Below, piece after piece: positions 7,975 to 16,763 of a stretch of 64,000 nucleotides of DNA. The stretch is taken from positions 16,406 to 80,405 of the forward strand of contig NZ_JAELUC010000008.1 in assembly GCF_016429155.1 (NCBI RefSeq). The letters are read 5' to 3'. The position numbers and the translations under genes are program-made. Positions within the stretch are counted from its first letter, which is position 1; each line of letters opens with the position of its first letter. The notes beneath the pieces are model-generated. The model had not been told where the DNA came from, did not search any database, and worked only from the letters and a program-made list of their open reading frames with translations. Origin of the DNA: Pedobacter sp. ASV12 (GTDB taxonomy: Bacteria > Bacteroidota > Bacteroidia > Sphingobacteriales > Sphingobacteriaceae).

Positions 7975-8903
7975 ATTCCAATCACGTCCTTTTTCTTGCG
8001 TTGCTTCATCGTTTTCGGAATAATGGCCAGTATCTCTTCGCGCAAGGCATTGAGCATCCGCTTTTTGATGTAATTCTTATGTGTTACCAAGCTGATTTCG
8101 CGAACAGGTTCTGGCGATTTAAAATAACGGACTTTATTGAGTTGCTTTACGCTCAAATCGGCCAGGGCCAGCTCGGGCAATAGGGTAGCCCCATCATTAA
8201 CGTCTACCATCCTGATCAGGGTTTCTATGCTGCCTGTATTATAGGCCAGTGACTGGAGGCGGTTGTTTTTGGTTGACCGGCAAATGTTCAGTACCTGCGT
8301 ACGCATGCAGTGCCCCTCATTCAGCAACCAGATGTTTTCCTCCTCCAAATCTTCGGCTTCAATAGCCTTTTTCTTAAAGAGCTTGCTGTTTTTGCTGATG
8401 TAGCTTACAAAATTTTCATAAAACAACGGCGTCTCGTTCAGGTTGGGGTCTACCAATGGCGTAGCCAAAATACCACAGTCGAGAACCCCGGTTTTGAGAT
8501 GGTGGATGATGTCTTCGGTAGTGTATTCCCAAATCAGCAGTTTCAGGTCCGGATATTTTTCGAGCATCGACGAGATAACCTCGGGCAATAAGTAAGGCGC
8601 AATGGTAGGGATAATGCCTATTTTGAGCTCGCCTGTAATGTCTTGCTGCTGGTTGCTGATGATTTCCTTTATTTTTTGATTTTCCTGCAGTACAATGCGT
8701 GCTTGTGCGATGATTTGCGCACCGATTTCTGTAGGAACCACGGGTTGCTTGCTGCGGTCGAATATTTTGACGTTCAGGAATTCTTCCAGTTTCTGTACCT
8801 GCATGCTCAAGGTAGGCTGCGTTACAAAACATTTGTCGGCGGCGCTTACAAAGCTCCGGTAGGTGTCAACGGCAACAATATATTCAAGCTGAACTAAGGT
8901 CAT
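7971..8903 (-). CDS. oxyR: OxyR, LysR-type hydrogen peroxide sensor/regulator
   Basis: A 310-residue LysR-family transcription factor. The winged helix-turn-helix is at residues 1-60 (TQPTLSMQVQKLEEFLNVKIFDR). The ligand/sensor domain contains GHCMRTQVLNIC, with Cys199 and Cys208 at the same numbers and in the same context as the disulfide-forming cysteines of E. coli OxyR, so peroxide sensing by that disulfide is very likely. I start it at ATG 8903; the longer frame to 9017 adds 38 unconserved residues. No katG or ahpC is in the window, but the dismutase gene is nearby. Confidence 0.93.
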   Translation of the reverse strand: MTLVQLEYIVAVDTYRSFVSAADKCFVTQPTLSMQVQKLEEFLNVKIFDRSKQPVVPTEIGAQIIAQARIVLQENQKIKEIISNQQQDITGELKIGIIPTIAPYLLPEVISSMLEKYPDLKLLIWEYTTEDIIHHLKTGVLDCGILATPLVDPNLNETPLFYENFVSYISKNSKLFKKKAIEAEDLEEENIWLLNEGHCMRTQVLNICRSTKNNRLQSLAYNTGSIETLIRMVDVNDGATLLPELALADLSVKQLNKVRYFKSPEPVREISLVTHKNYIKKRMLNALREEILAIIPKTMKQRKKKDVIGI

Positions 8904-9227
8904 ATAGTTAAAATTGATGTTATTTTGTAAAGATATAAATTCTGATGATAATGCCGAAGCCAAATTCTCATCGTGTTTTTGGCTAGCCATTCCGCCAGGC
9001 TGTGAACACAAAAACACAGCGGTAACCTGAGCGGGAGATGGCCACTACCCAAACACTATTCGATTGTTTTTAAAACGGTGTGTGTTCTTTTTTTTGTTAA
9101 AATATTGAATTTATTATTTTTTTGTAAAAAACTTGTTATGTTTGTGTTGCCTCTATTGTGTATAAAATCATTAACTTGGTACAACAAAATTGTATAAGCC
9201 GTTGAGTTGGAATTAGACGCAAACCAC

Positions 9228-9242
9228 GCCGACACTGTCGGC
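9228..9242. terminator. Short perfect hairpin, possible terminator
   Basis: Inverted repeat GCCGACA-C-TGTCGGC, followed by ATTTATTG on the plus strand. The arms are perfect but the loop is formally one base and the T-tract is weak, so terminator function is uncertain. Confidence 0.35.
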
Positions 9243-9352
9243 ATTTATTGATTAACGCTCGTCATCCCCATAAATTAGTGAAAAGATAAATTAGATGAAG
9301 CTATATGGCTGGTTTGGCTATATACCGATTTAGCATTCTCTTTAAATACGCG

Positions 9353-9380
9353 CCTCTGTAAAAGGTAAGCCATTTAGAGG
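9353..9380 (+). promoter_or_regulatory. Leader hairpin CCTCT...AGAGG before the secreted cassette
   Basis: CCTCT at 9353-9357 can pair with AGAGG at 9376-9380, ending 18 bases before ATG 9399. The ten-base word CCTCTGTAAA is shared with a similar hairpin at 18772-18788 before the gene at 18816. Confidence 0.3.
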
Positions 9381-9398
9381 ATCAAAATTTTAACAACT

Positions 9399-10286
9399 AT
9401 GAATTACCAATATAAATCTTGCTTTCTTGCAGGCTTGAAGGGGATGTTAACCTTGGTGCTCGTTTGGTGCACCAGCCAAGCTTTTGGCCAAACGGTCTTT
9501 GAGAAAGCCCTGTCGCTCAAAATGGATTCGCTTATTGAAGAGAAGGCCGTGTTTCGATCGAGAAGTTCTTTTGTATTGCCCAGCAACAATCTGCAGAGTA
9601 TCACCACTCCATCGGGTTGGGGCGGCGGGAATGCCACCTATTTTTTTGCGATTTTGGGCGCCATTTACCCATCTTTTTATACCGTAGAGAAAAAGCCCGA
9701 TATGATTGGGGCGGCCGGCATCAGCTTTGGCAACTCGAGCAGGTTTGTTAATGTTTCGGCCAGTGTTAACGTAACCCGGGTGAGCGAACTGAGGGATTTG
9801 TCGGCCAACATTGTGCTAAGCAGGCAGATTTTCAAAAGCTGCAGCATTGCCGTTGGTGGTTTGCAACTGTTTGCCGATCCGGCAGTGTCTGATGCGCCAG
9901 AAAACACCTACTATATTGCCTTTAGCCATGCCATCAGAGGAAACCGTTCGCAAGAAACCGGCAATGCGGCCCTGTCTTATACCATTGGCTTTGGTACGGG
10001 GCGCTTTTTGAGGAAGAGCCCTAACGATGTGGCCGCCGGCAAAGGAAAATATGGTACGGGCGTGTTTGCCAACGTATCTTACGAAGTAGTGAAAAGGCTT
10101 AACCTCAATGCCGAGTGGTCTGGCCTTAACCTTGGCTTTTCTTTGGGCGTAAGGCCGCTAAAGAATTCGGCCATAACCATGGGTTTCGGCGTATTTAATT
10201 TAACCAATTATTCGGGCGATCGGGTTACTTACATGTCTACAATTGGTATTCCTATATTCCTGGATAGAAAAAACATTCAATTATAA
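9399..10286 (+). CDS. Secreted, probably outer-membrane beta-barrel protein, unknown function
   Basis: A 295-residue protein with a signal peptide (hydrophobic core LKGMLTLVLVWCTSQAFG, cleavage near residue 30). The mature part alternates short hydrophobic strands with Gly/Asn/Ser turns (for example FVNVSASVNVTRV, NLGFSLGVRPL, AITMGFGVFNLTNY), which suggests a beta-barrel or beta-rich envelope protein. No named family recognised. It overlaps the following gene by one base, and a third secreted-protein gene follows, so the three probably form one operon and one envelope system. Confidence 0.6.
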   Translation: MNYQYKSCFLAGLKGMLTLVLVWCTSQAFGQTVFEKALSLKMDSLIEEKAVFRSRSSFVLPSNNLQSITTPSGWGGGNATYFFAILGAIYPSFYTVEKKPDMIGAAGISFGNSSRFVNVSASVNVTRVSELRDLSANIVLSRQIFKSCSIAVGGLQLFADPAVSDAPENTYYIAFSHAIRGNRSQETGNAALSYTIGFGTGRFLRKSPNDVAAGKGKYGTGVFANVSYEVVKRLNLNAEWSGLNLGFSLGVRPLKNSAITMGFGVFNLTNYSGDRVTYMSTIGIPIFLDRKNIQL

Positions 10287-10669
10287 TGAAAAAGAAACTG
10301 TTGCTATTCGTTTCATTGGCCTTTGCCGCTTACAAGGCTGATGCGCAAATTGGGGTTCATGGTAACTCCGACTGGAAAGTGCCGGTACCTTTGTTTACGC
10401 CGCAGCTTGATCCGATATACGGAACAAACCTGCAGTTTATCATGCCAAACGTGCCCTCTATTTCGCAGTCATCCATTTCGTCGTTTTCTTCTTTGATGGC
10501 ATCGAATCTTTTGCCTTCGGTACCGCTTATGCCTCCGGCCCCCAAGTTGCCAAGTTTGGCTGGCTATACGCCTGAGGCATCCAGTCCAGAACCCTATCGC
10601 CCCTATGTTCAGCTTTTGCCTCCATTGCCTCCTATTGCGCCACTGGCTGTTGTAAGAGATGTTCAGTAA
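10286..10669 (+). CDS. Proline/serine-rich secreted protein, unknown function
   Basis: A 127-residue protein with a signal peptide (MKKKLLLFVSLAFAAYKADA, cleavage about residue 20) and a mature part very rich in proline, serine and leucine, including PPLPPIAPLA near the C-terminus. Such composition suggests an extended, non-globular envelope protein or linker. The start codon overlaps the last base of the preceding stop. No homologous family can be named. Confidence 0.6.
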   Translation: MKKKLLLFVSLAFAAYKADAQIGVHGNSDWKVPVPLFTPQLDPIYGTNLQFIMPNVPSISQSSISSFSSLMASNLLPSVPLMPPAPKLPSLAGYTPEASSPEPYRPYVQLLPPLPPIAPLAVVRDVQ

Positions 10670-10671
10670 AA

Positions 10672-11550
10672 ATGCACGTATTGATTCGGAAAAATATGAC
10701 TAAAAACAAGAGGTTTAATAGGAAAGAAGGTTTAAAATCCATCATGGTGACCACGTTGCTGTTCTTGGGTTTTTATGTGCATGCGCAACAGAAGCCTCGC
10801 GAATTTACCCTGTCGAATGGGCAAGCATTTCAAGTAGAAACCGCCGTTACTTCAAATGCCGTAGCGGTACGAGGTAAGCAGCGCATCGAAGTGAATTCGC
10901 AATCGGAAGTAACCAAGCTGTACAAAGTGATATCGAAGGATGCCGATGGCTATCAGCTTGATGTGTCTATCACCAAGCTCGACGGTCAGATTGGGGCCAT
11001 GGGCAAAAAGTTCAAGTATGCTTCTGGTAAAGGACTTGACAGTGCTTCCAGCATCAATAGAGCATTAGCTTATATGGTAAACAAGCCGGTTGAGTTGCAC
11101 ATCAATAAATTCGGGCTTGTAGAAAGACATTCTTCCTACAAAGCAGAAAAAGCTACCGATACTTTGGTCGATTTTGCCGGCATACAGCCCCTTGTTTTTG
11201 AAAAGGGAGTTTTGCTTAATTTCTTGGCTGATTTTACATACAGCAAAAACCTTAGGAAAGGCTATTCGTGGATTGACGATGTGGAAATTGACCAACAAAA
11301 GCTGCACACCGAATTTATCATTGCCGATATCAACGAAAAAAATACCGTCATTAAGTTTAATACCGAAATCAGGGGCAAATTGATCAACAGCAATACAAAC
11401 GGCACGTATGTTTTAGACAACGCTTCGGGCATAATTGTCGAAAAACTGGCTTATGTCCTCTCCAGAGGCTATGAAATATCAGCCGGTAAGGTCATGTACG
11501 AGGTGGCCAGGTCAAGTTCCATCATTGAAAAGACAAAAGCCATACCTTAG
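10672..11550 (+). CDS. Secreted protein of unknown function, third gene of envelope cassette
   Basis: A 292-residue protein whose first 40 residues hold a basic stretch and a signal peptide (MVTTLLFLGFYVHAQ, cleavage about residue 39). Starts at 10672 or at the in-frame ATG 10696 are both plausible; even 10744 leaves a complete signal core. The mature part is beta-rich with a repeated pattern of short strands and lysines. It begins two bases after the proline-rich gene's stop. No recognised domain or catalytic motif. Confidence 0.6.
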   Translation: MHVLIRKNMTKNKRFNRKEGLKSIMVTTLLFLGFYVHAQQKPREFTLSNGQAFQVETAVTSNAVAVRGKQRIEVNSQSEVTKLYKVISKDADGYQLDVSITKLDGQIGAMGKKFKYASGKGLDSASSINRALAYMVNKPVELHINKFGLVERHSSYKAEKATDTLVDFAGIQPLVFEKGVLLNFLADFTYSKNLRKGYSWIDDVEIDQQKLHTEFIIADINEKNTVIKFNTEIRGKLINSNTNGTYVLDNASGIIVEKLAYVLSRGYEISAGKVMYEVARSSSIIEKTKAIP

Positions 11551-11562
11551 CTATAATTTGTT

Positions 11563-11570
11563 TATTTTTG
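11563..11570 (+). promoter_or_regulatory. Predicted -7 element of the trmB operon
   Basis: TATTTTTG matches TAnnTTTG and lies 19 bases before the GTG start at 11589. A near-leaderless transcript of about 10-12 bases would result. The TTG at 11568 lies inside this box, so it is unlikely to be the start codon. A good -33 partner is not evident. Confidence 0.45.
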
Positions 11571-11588
11571 CACTTCAAATACACCGAA

Positions 11589-12239
11589 GTGGGCAAGGAT
11601 AAATTAAGAAAATTTGCAGAAATAGATACTTTTCCAAATGTATACCAATTGCATCTGGGCAAAGTAATGAAAGGAAAATGGGCGACGGACCATTTTAAAA
11701 ACGATCATCCAATTGTGTTGGAGCTGGCCTGTGGCAAAGGCGAATATGCCGTAAACCTGGCCAGGCTTTTTCCAGAAAAAAATTTTATAGGCGTTGACCT
11801 TAAAGGCAACCGCATTTGGCGCGGGGCCAAAACCGGCGTAGAAGAAGGTATTCAGAACTTGGCCTTTTTAAGGATCCAGATTGAAGATATCCTCGAGTTT
11901 TTTGCGCCCGGAGAAATTGACGAAGTGTGGATAACTTTTGCCGATCCGCAGCCACAAATCAGCAGAGAGAAAAAGCGCCTCACCTTTCCGGGCTTTTTAG
12001 AAAAATACAAAATCTTGTTAAGGCCCGGTGGCAAAGTCAATTTAAAAACCGATAACGACGGTCTTTATGATTATACCTGCGAAAAAGTAGAAGAACTAGG
12101 CCTGGTTACGCACAAAAATACCAATCACCTCTACCAATCTGAATTTGCCGATGAGGTATTGTCTATCAAAACGCATTACGAAAGAATATATTTAAAACAC
12201 GATAAGAACATCAATTATATTCAATTTTCATTCAGCTAA
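11589..12239 (+). CDS. trmB: tRNA (guanine-N7)-methyltransferase TrmB
   Basis: A 216-residue SAM-dependent enzyme that makes m7G46 in the variable loop of tRNAs. Visible motifs are the SAM-binding ELACGKGEYAVNLA, FIGVDLKGNRIWRGAK, and ITFADPQP, which corresponds to the family's FPDPW-like substrate loop. Start is the GTG at 11589 (reads MGKDKLRKFAE, the usual family N-terminus); a TTG at 11568 would add seven unconserved residues inside the predicted promoter. It overlaps the next gene by one base. Confidence 0.9.
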   Translation: MGKDKLRKFAEIDTFPNVYQLHLGKVMKGKWATDHFKNDHPIVLELACGKGEYAVNLARLFPEKNFIGVDLKGNRIWRGAKTGVEEGIQNLAFLRIQIEDILEFFAPGEIDEVWITFADPQPQISREKKRLTFPGFLEKYKILLRPGGKVNLKTDNDGLYDYTCEKVEELGLVTHKNTNHLYQSEFADEVLSIKTHYERIYLKHDKNINYIQFSFS

Positions 12240-12565
12240 TGGACGATTCTTTTTATGACCAGGTTTACGAAGTAGTGCGGCTCATCCCGAAGGGCAGGGT
12301 AACTTCGTATGGCGCTATTGCCAAGGCCCTGGGCACGGCCAAATCGTCGCGTATGGTGGGCCACGCCATGGCGTATGCCGGTACGTCCAAACCCAAGGTG
12401 CCAGCGCATCGTGTGGTGAACAGCAACGGCTTGCTTACGGGCAAATTTCACTTTTCGCCACCATCGCTTATGCAGGAATTGCTGGAAAAAGAAGGCTTGA
12501 AGATAGAAAACGATAAAGTAAAAGATTTTAAAAAGGTGTTTTGGGATCCCTTGATTGAGATTTAG
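12239..12565 (+). CDS. Alkyltransferase-like protein (ATL), MGMT family without the catalytic Cys
   Basis: A 108-residue protein with the DNA-binding domain of O6-methylguanine methyltransferases (GRVTSYGAIAKALG and SSRMVGHAMA, helix-turn-helix and Arg finger region). The active-site motif reads P55-A-H-R-V59, so the acceptor cysteine of PCHRV is replaced by Ala56. Proteins of this type cannot remove alkyl groups; in other bacteria they bind O6-alkylguanine and hand the lesion to nucleotide excision repair. The gene overlaps trmB by one base, so it is co-expressed. Confidence 0.85.
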   Translation: MDDSFYDQVYEVVRLIPKGRVTSYGAIAKALGTAKSSRMVGHAMAYAGTSKPKVPAHRVVNSNGLLTGKFHFSPPSLMQELLEKEGLKIENDKVKDFKKVFWDPLIEI

Positions 12566-12604
12566 CAATTTGCATCCCTGTTCAACAATCAACATACAAT
12601 ATTC

Positions 12605-12958
12605 ATGGGAAAATTAGTAGAAGAATTTAATGCCTATCGCAGCAAAATGAACGATAGGATCATGGAAACGGCCAATACCAATATCAAGCGTTTTTTTGCC
12701 CTCGATACCACCAGTTATGCGGCCGGTGCTTTAGATGTAAAAACCAAAGAAATGTTGGGCCTGGTAGCTTCTATGGTTTTGCGTTGCGACGATTGCATCA
12801 AATATCATTTAGAAAAATGCCATAACGAAGGGGTAACCAACGACGAAATGAACGAAATCTTTATGATTGCCAATTTGGTGGGCGGTTCTATCGTTATTCC
12901 GCATTACCGCCGTGCCGTGGAGTACTGGGATGATCTTGCGTCCATTGCTGAAAAATAA
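12605..12958 (+). CDS. Carboxymuconolactone decarboxylase family (AhpD-like) protein
   Basis: A 117-residue all-helical protein with the AhpD-like signature: Cys61-x-x-Cys64 and His68 in CDDCIKYH. This redox-active pair is characteristic of peroxidase-type members, which reduce partners such as AhpC, whereas true gamma-carboxymuconolactone decarboxylases lack it. The partner is not identifiable here. It lies 39 bases after the ATL gene and probably ends the trmB transcript. Confidence 0.82.
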   Translation: MGKLVEEFNAYRSKMNDRIMETANTNIKRFFALDTTSYAAGALDVKTKEMLGLVASMVLRCDDCIKYHLEKCHNEGVTNDEMNEIFMIANLVGGSIVIPHYRRAVEYWDDLASIAEK

Positions 12959-12960
12959 TT

Positions 12961-13010
12961 AGCCAGGCTTGCGGCTTTGCTAGGAGGAGCCAACGAAGCA
13001 AGCTGGTTTT
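12961..13010. terminator. Possible bidirectional terminator between converging genes
   Basis: Outer arms around CCAGGCTTGC and GCAAGCTGG (one bulged base) enclose an inner GGCT/AGCC pairing, and TTTT follows on the plus strand. It lies between two convergent genes. Pairing is imperfect, so the call is tentative. Confidence 0.4.
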
Positions 13011-13040
13011 ACGGGTTAGCCTTCAAACTCGAGACGAGCT

Positions 13041-13715
13041 TTACTTGTGCATCTCATTGTAGGCTTTGATAAAAGCCATCAAGCTCTTATCGTCAAAGCT
13101 TTCGGTATCTTTGATGCGTTGGGCCAAATCTTCGTCGTTGGCTAGTTTTTGGAGCAGAATGGCTTTTGTCGTGGTGATTTTTCCGGCATCTAAGGAGATT
13201 TCCTGCATAGGGCCGGTGCCCGGTCTTTCGATAAAATAACTGACTTTGCCTTTGGGGCCGTCGTTGAGTTCGGCATCGTTTCTTCGGCCACCTCCGCCAA
13301 AGGTAATGCCCCCGCCTAAGCCGCCTCCAAGTCCGCCAGAACCTAAGCCTACGCCAAATGATGGCCTTATTTTAGGCCTTGAGGGTGCAGGCGCTTGTAC
13401 GGTTACCGCTTTGTCGCCATACGAATAAAGGTTAACCGTGCCGATTTCTACCAGCTTAAAAAAGCGGTAGTCGGCCTTTTTCTTCGATATGATGGGCTTG
13501 CTTTCGTAAGTCTCGCCATTCCAAACAAAAGATTTGATGTCTTTGGCCTGATACTGCACCAAACTCTGGTCGTCTTGCATCAACACAACCGAGCTGTAAT
13601 TGGTGCCCTTGATTACGCCCCGAACAAAATTGCCCTCGCTAATCAGCACCACATCCTGGGCCCAAAGCCTGGTGCCCGCAAGTAACAGCAACAAAAGAAA
13701 TTTAAACGCTTTCAT
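13041..13715 (-). CDS. Secreted protein with glycine-rich segment, unknown function
   Basis: A 224-residue protein with a signal peptide (MKAFKFLLLLLLAGTRLWA, cleavage near residue 19). The N-terminal mature half is beta-rich and resembles a small envelope domain; a glycine-rich stretch at about residues 120-147 (GVGLGSGGLGGGLGGG) separates it from a helical C-terminus. ATG 13715 is preferred over the GTG at 13721. No family recognised. It is isolated, converging with the AhpD-like gene and divergent from polA. Confidence 0.55.
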   Translation of the reverse strand: MKAFKFLLLLLLAGTRLWAQDVVLISEGNFVRGVIKGTNYSSVVLMQDDQSLVQYQAKDIKSFVWNGETYESKPIISKKKADYRFFKLVEIGTVNLYSYGDKAVTVQAPAPSRPKIRPSFGVGLGSGGLGGGLGGGITFGGGGRRNDAELNDGPKGKVSYFIERPGTGPMQEISLDAGKITTTKAILLQKLANDEDLAQRIKDTESFDDKSLMAFIKAYNEMHK

Positions 13716-13934
13716 GTACACAAATAACGTAAATTATTTGTGCTTGTTACCGCATAAGAGAGGTTTTTAACAATTTTTACCTTCGAATAATTTTATCGCT
13801 ACTCGACATGACTTTGTTTTTGTTGGCGTAGTTTGCCGCAAAACCAGGTTGATAAAGCCGTAAAATAAAAATAATAATGGGCTTAAAGGATAGGCAGACT
13901 ATTAGTACCTTTATGCTGCAAATACAATAAACCA

Positions 13935-16751
13935 ATGGACAAAAAACTTTTCCTTTTAGACGGAATGGCGCTGATTTACCGTGCGCATTTTGCATTAAGC
14001 AAGAACCCTCGCTTTACTTCGGGCGGCATTAATACCTCGGCAGTAATGGGCTTTGCCAATACCTTGCTCGAGGTGCTCAAAAAGGAAAAACCAAGCCATA
14101 TTGCCGTTGTTTTCGATACCGATGCGCCAACCGAAAGACATACCGATTTCGAAGCCTACAAAGCCCATCGCGAGGCGATGCCCGAAGACCTTTCCAAAGC
14201 CCTGCCCTATGTGTTTAGGCTGATCGAAGGTTTTAATATTCCGGTCATTACGCTCGACGGCTACGAAGCCGACGATATTATCGGTACATTGGCCAAAGAA
14301 GCCGAACGCCAAGATTTTAAGGTCTTTTGCATGACTCCGGATAAGGATTTTGCCCAACTGGTGTCTGACAATATTTTCATTTACAAGCCTGCACGAATGG
14401 GCAACGAAATGGAGATTTTAGGGGTGAAAGAAGTGCTGGCCAAGTGGGAAATTGAGCGGGTAGACCAGGTGATCGATATTTTGGGCCTATGGGGCGATGC
14501 TGTAGACAATATTCCGGGTATTCCGGGCATTGGCGAGAAAACGGCTAAAGCGCTCATCAAGCAATACGGCAGCATGGAAAATATCATTGCCAACGCACAC
14601 GAGCTGAAAGGCAAGCAACGTGAAAATATTGAGAACTTTGCGGCACAAGGCTTGGTTTCTAAAAAACTGGCCACCATTATCCTCAACGTTCCTATCGAGT
14701 TTAACGAAACCGCTTTGCAGCTGGAAGAGCCCAGCCGCGAATTATTGGAGCCCCTGTTTGCCGAACTCGAGTTCAGGACCATTGGCCGTAGGGTTTTTGG
14801 GGAAGAATTTAACGTAAACGAGGCCAAAGCCAATCCAAACGGTCAGAAAGACCTGTTTGGCAACGACGTAGCGGTAACTGTTGCCCTGGAAGTAAAAACA
14901 ACATCGCAGCCCTCGCTGTTCGATACGCCCATAGATGCCAAAAACATCAGCAATACCCCGCATAACTACATCCTGGTTGATACACCAGAGGCCAGAAAAA
15001 ACCTGATTGATACGTTGCTTCAACAAGAAAGCATTTCTTTTGACACCGAAACCACCGGAACCGATGCCAACCTGGCCGATTTGGTGGGCTTGTCTTTCGC
15101 GATCAATGTCGGAGAAGGCTATTACATTCCGGTGCCAGCCGATAGAGCGGCTGCGCAAGCCATTTTAGACGAGTTCAGGCCTGTGCTCGAAAATGAGAAA
15201 ATTGCCAAGATCGGACAGAACATCAAGTACGATATGCTGGTGCTTAAATGGTATGACGTAGCCATCAAAGGCGAGCTATTCGATACCATGCTGGCCCATT
15301 ACCTGATCGATCCTGATACCCGCCACAACATGGATGTGCTTTCAGAGAATTATTTGGGCTACACACCAATTTCGATTACCTCGCTGATTGGCGCCAAAGG
15401 CAAGGCCCAAGGCAACATGCGCGATGTGCCGGTAGAAAGCGTGGTAGATTACGCCGCCGAAGATGCCGATGTAACCCTGCAACTGGCCAATATTTTTAAA
15501 CCGATGCTGGTAGAGCGCAATGCCGCCAAACTGGCTGCCGAAATAGAAAATCCGTTGATTTACGTACTGGCCGATATGGAAAAAGAGGGCGTGCGGATTG
15601 ACATTGATACCCTCAATGCCTACTCGATCGAGTTGCAACAGGAAATTATCAAGGCCGAGCAAAGCGTTTACGACAAAGCCGGACTGAAATTCAACCTCGC
15701 CTCGCCTAAACAGCTCGGCGAAGTGTTGTTCGATCATCTTAAGCTCGACCCGAAGGCCAAGAAAACCAAAACGGGTCAGTACCAAACCGGCGAAGATGTT
15801 TTGACATTGTTGGCCAATAAGAGTGATATTGTACAGGATATTTTGGACTTCCGCCAGATGCAAAAGCTTAAATCTACTTATGTGGATGCCTTGCCCTTGC
15901 TAGTTAATCCCAAAACGGGCCGGGTGCATACCAGCTATAACCAGGCAGTAGCCGCTACGGGCAGGCTTAGCTCCAACAATCCGAACCTGCAGAATATCCC
16001 AATCCGAACCGAGCGTGGCCGAGAAGTGCGCAAGGCCTTTATTGCCAGAGATGCCGACCATATGTTGCTCTCGGCCGATTATTCGCAGATCGAGTTGCGC
16101 ATCATTGCCGAGATCAGCAAGGAAGAAAACATGCTTGATGCTTTTAGCAAAGGCATCGATATCCATACGGCAACAGCCGCCAAAGTATATGGCATTGGCA
16201 TCGAAGAAGTGGATTCGATGCAGCGCCGCAATGCCAAAGCGGTAAATTTTGGCATCATATACGGACAGTCGGCTTTCGGCTTGTCGCAAAACCTCAATAT
16301 TCCGCGCAAGGAAGCGGCCGAAATCATCGAGCAGTATTTTATCCAATACCCAGGCATTAAGCGTTACATGAGCGATACCATGAACTTTGCCCGCGAAAAC
16401 GGATTTGTAGAAACGATTATGGGGCGCAGAAGGTACCTCCGCGATATTAATTCGGCCAATGCCACCGTGAGGAGCTACGCCGAGCGAAATGCCATTAATG
16501 CCCCGATACAAGGCTCGGCAGCCGATCTGATCAAGATAGCGATGATCAATATCCATCACGATATTAAAGCACAGCAGCTCCAATCGAAAATGACCATGCA
16601 GGTACATGACGAGTTGGTGTTCGATGTGGTAAAAACCGAAGTAGAACAGATGAAAGCCATTATTGCCAACCGCATGAAAACAGCCATCAAAACCCAGGTG
16701 CCTATCGAAATTGAAATTGGTGAAGGCGATAACTGGCTGGCGGCACACTAA
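13935..16751 (+). CDS. polA: DNA polymerase I
   Basis: A 938-residue three-domain enzyme for gap filling and Okazaki fragment processing. The 5'-3' exonuclease/FEN domain is at residues 1-290 (EADDIIGTLA, GIPGIGEKTA). The 3'-5' proofreading domain starts near 345 and retains its acidic residues Asp370 and Glu372 (FDTETTGTD), so proofreading is likely. The polymerase domain (about 560-938) has motif A Asp715 (SADYSQIELR), motif B RRNAKAVNFGIIYG, and motif C Asp892 (VHDELVFD). Length and domain order are normal. A secreted-protein gene follows 12 bases downstream. Confidence 0.97.
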   Translation: MDKKLFLLDGMALIYRAHFALSKNPRFTSGGINTSAVMGFANTLLEVLKKEKPSHIAVVFDTDAPTERHTDFEAYKAHREAMPEDLSKALPYVFRLIEGFNIPVITLDGYEADDIIGTLAKEAERQDFKVFCMTPDKDFAQLVSDNIFIYKPARMGNEMEILGVKEVLAKWEIERVDQVIDILGLWGDAVDNIPGIPGIGEKTAKALIKQYGSMENIIANAHELKGKQRENIENFAAQGLVSKKLATIILNVPIEFNETALQLEEPSRELLEPLFAELEFRTIGRRVFGEEFNVNEAKANPNGQKDLFGNDVAVTVALEVKTTSQPSLFDTPIDAKNISNTPHNYILVDTPEARKNLIDTLLQQESISFDTETTGTDANLADLVGLSFAINVGEGYYIPVPADRAAAQAILDEFRPVLENEKIAKIGQNIKYDMLVLKWYDVAIKGELFDTMLAHYLIDPDTRHNMDVLSENYLGYTPISITSLIGAKGKAQGNMRDVPVESVVDYAAEDADVTLQLANIFKPMLVERNAAKLAAEIENPLIYVLADMEKEGVRIDIDTLNAYSIELQQEIIKAEQSVYDKAGLKFNLASPKQLGEVLFDHLKLDPKAKKTKTGQYQTGEDVLTLLANKSDIVQDILDFRQMQKLKSTYVDALPLLVNPKTGRVHTSYNQAVAATGRLSSNNPNLQNIPIRTERGREVRKAFIARDADHMLLSADYSQIELRIIAEISKEENMLDAFSKGIDIHTATAAKVYGIGIEEVDSMQRRNAKAVNFGIIYGQSAFGLSQNLNIPRKEAAEIIEQYFIQYPGIKRYMSDTMNFARENGFVETIMGRRRYLRDINSANATVRSYAERNAINAPIQGSAADLIKIAMINIHHDIKAQQLQSKMTMQVHDELVFDVVKTEVEQMKAIIANRMKTAIKTQVPIEIEIGEGDNWLAAH

Positions 16752-16763
16752 AGCTAAATTAGG

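Larger units (their letters stand above)
8904..9398. other. Intergenic region between oxyR and the secreted cassette
   Basis: About 495 bases, AT-rich, without a convincing gene. It should hold the oxyR promoter on the minus strand and the promoter of the 9399 operon on the plus strand; no clean -33/-7 pair could be fixed. It contains a 7-bp hairpin (9228-9242, GCCGACA-C-TGTCGGC) and a small 5'-leader hairpin at 9353-9380. Confidence 0.6.

Noticed and set aside
11568..11588. TTG start for trmB at 11568
   Set aside because: It lies within the predicted -7 element, and the family N-terminus begins at the GTG 11589.
15900..16748. A 282-codon frame on the minus strand inside polA
   Set aside because: polA is a complete, conserved gene; the antisense frame has His/Phe-rich composition typical of shadow frames.
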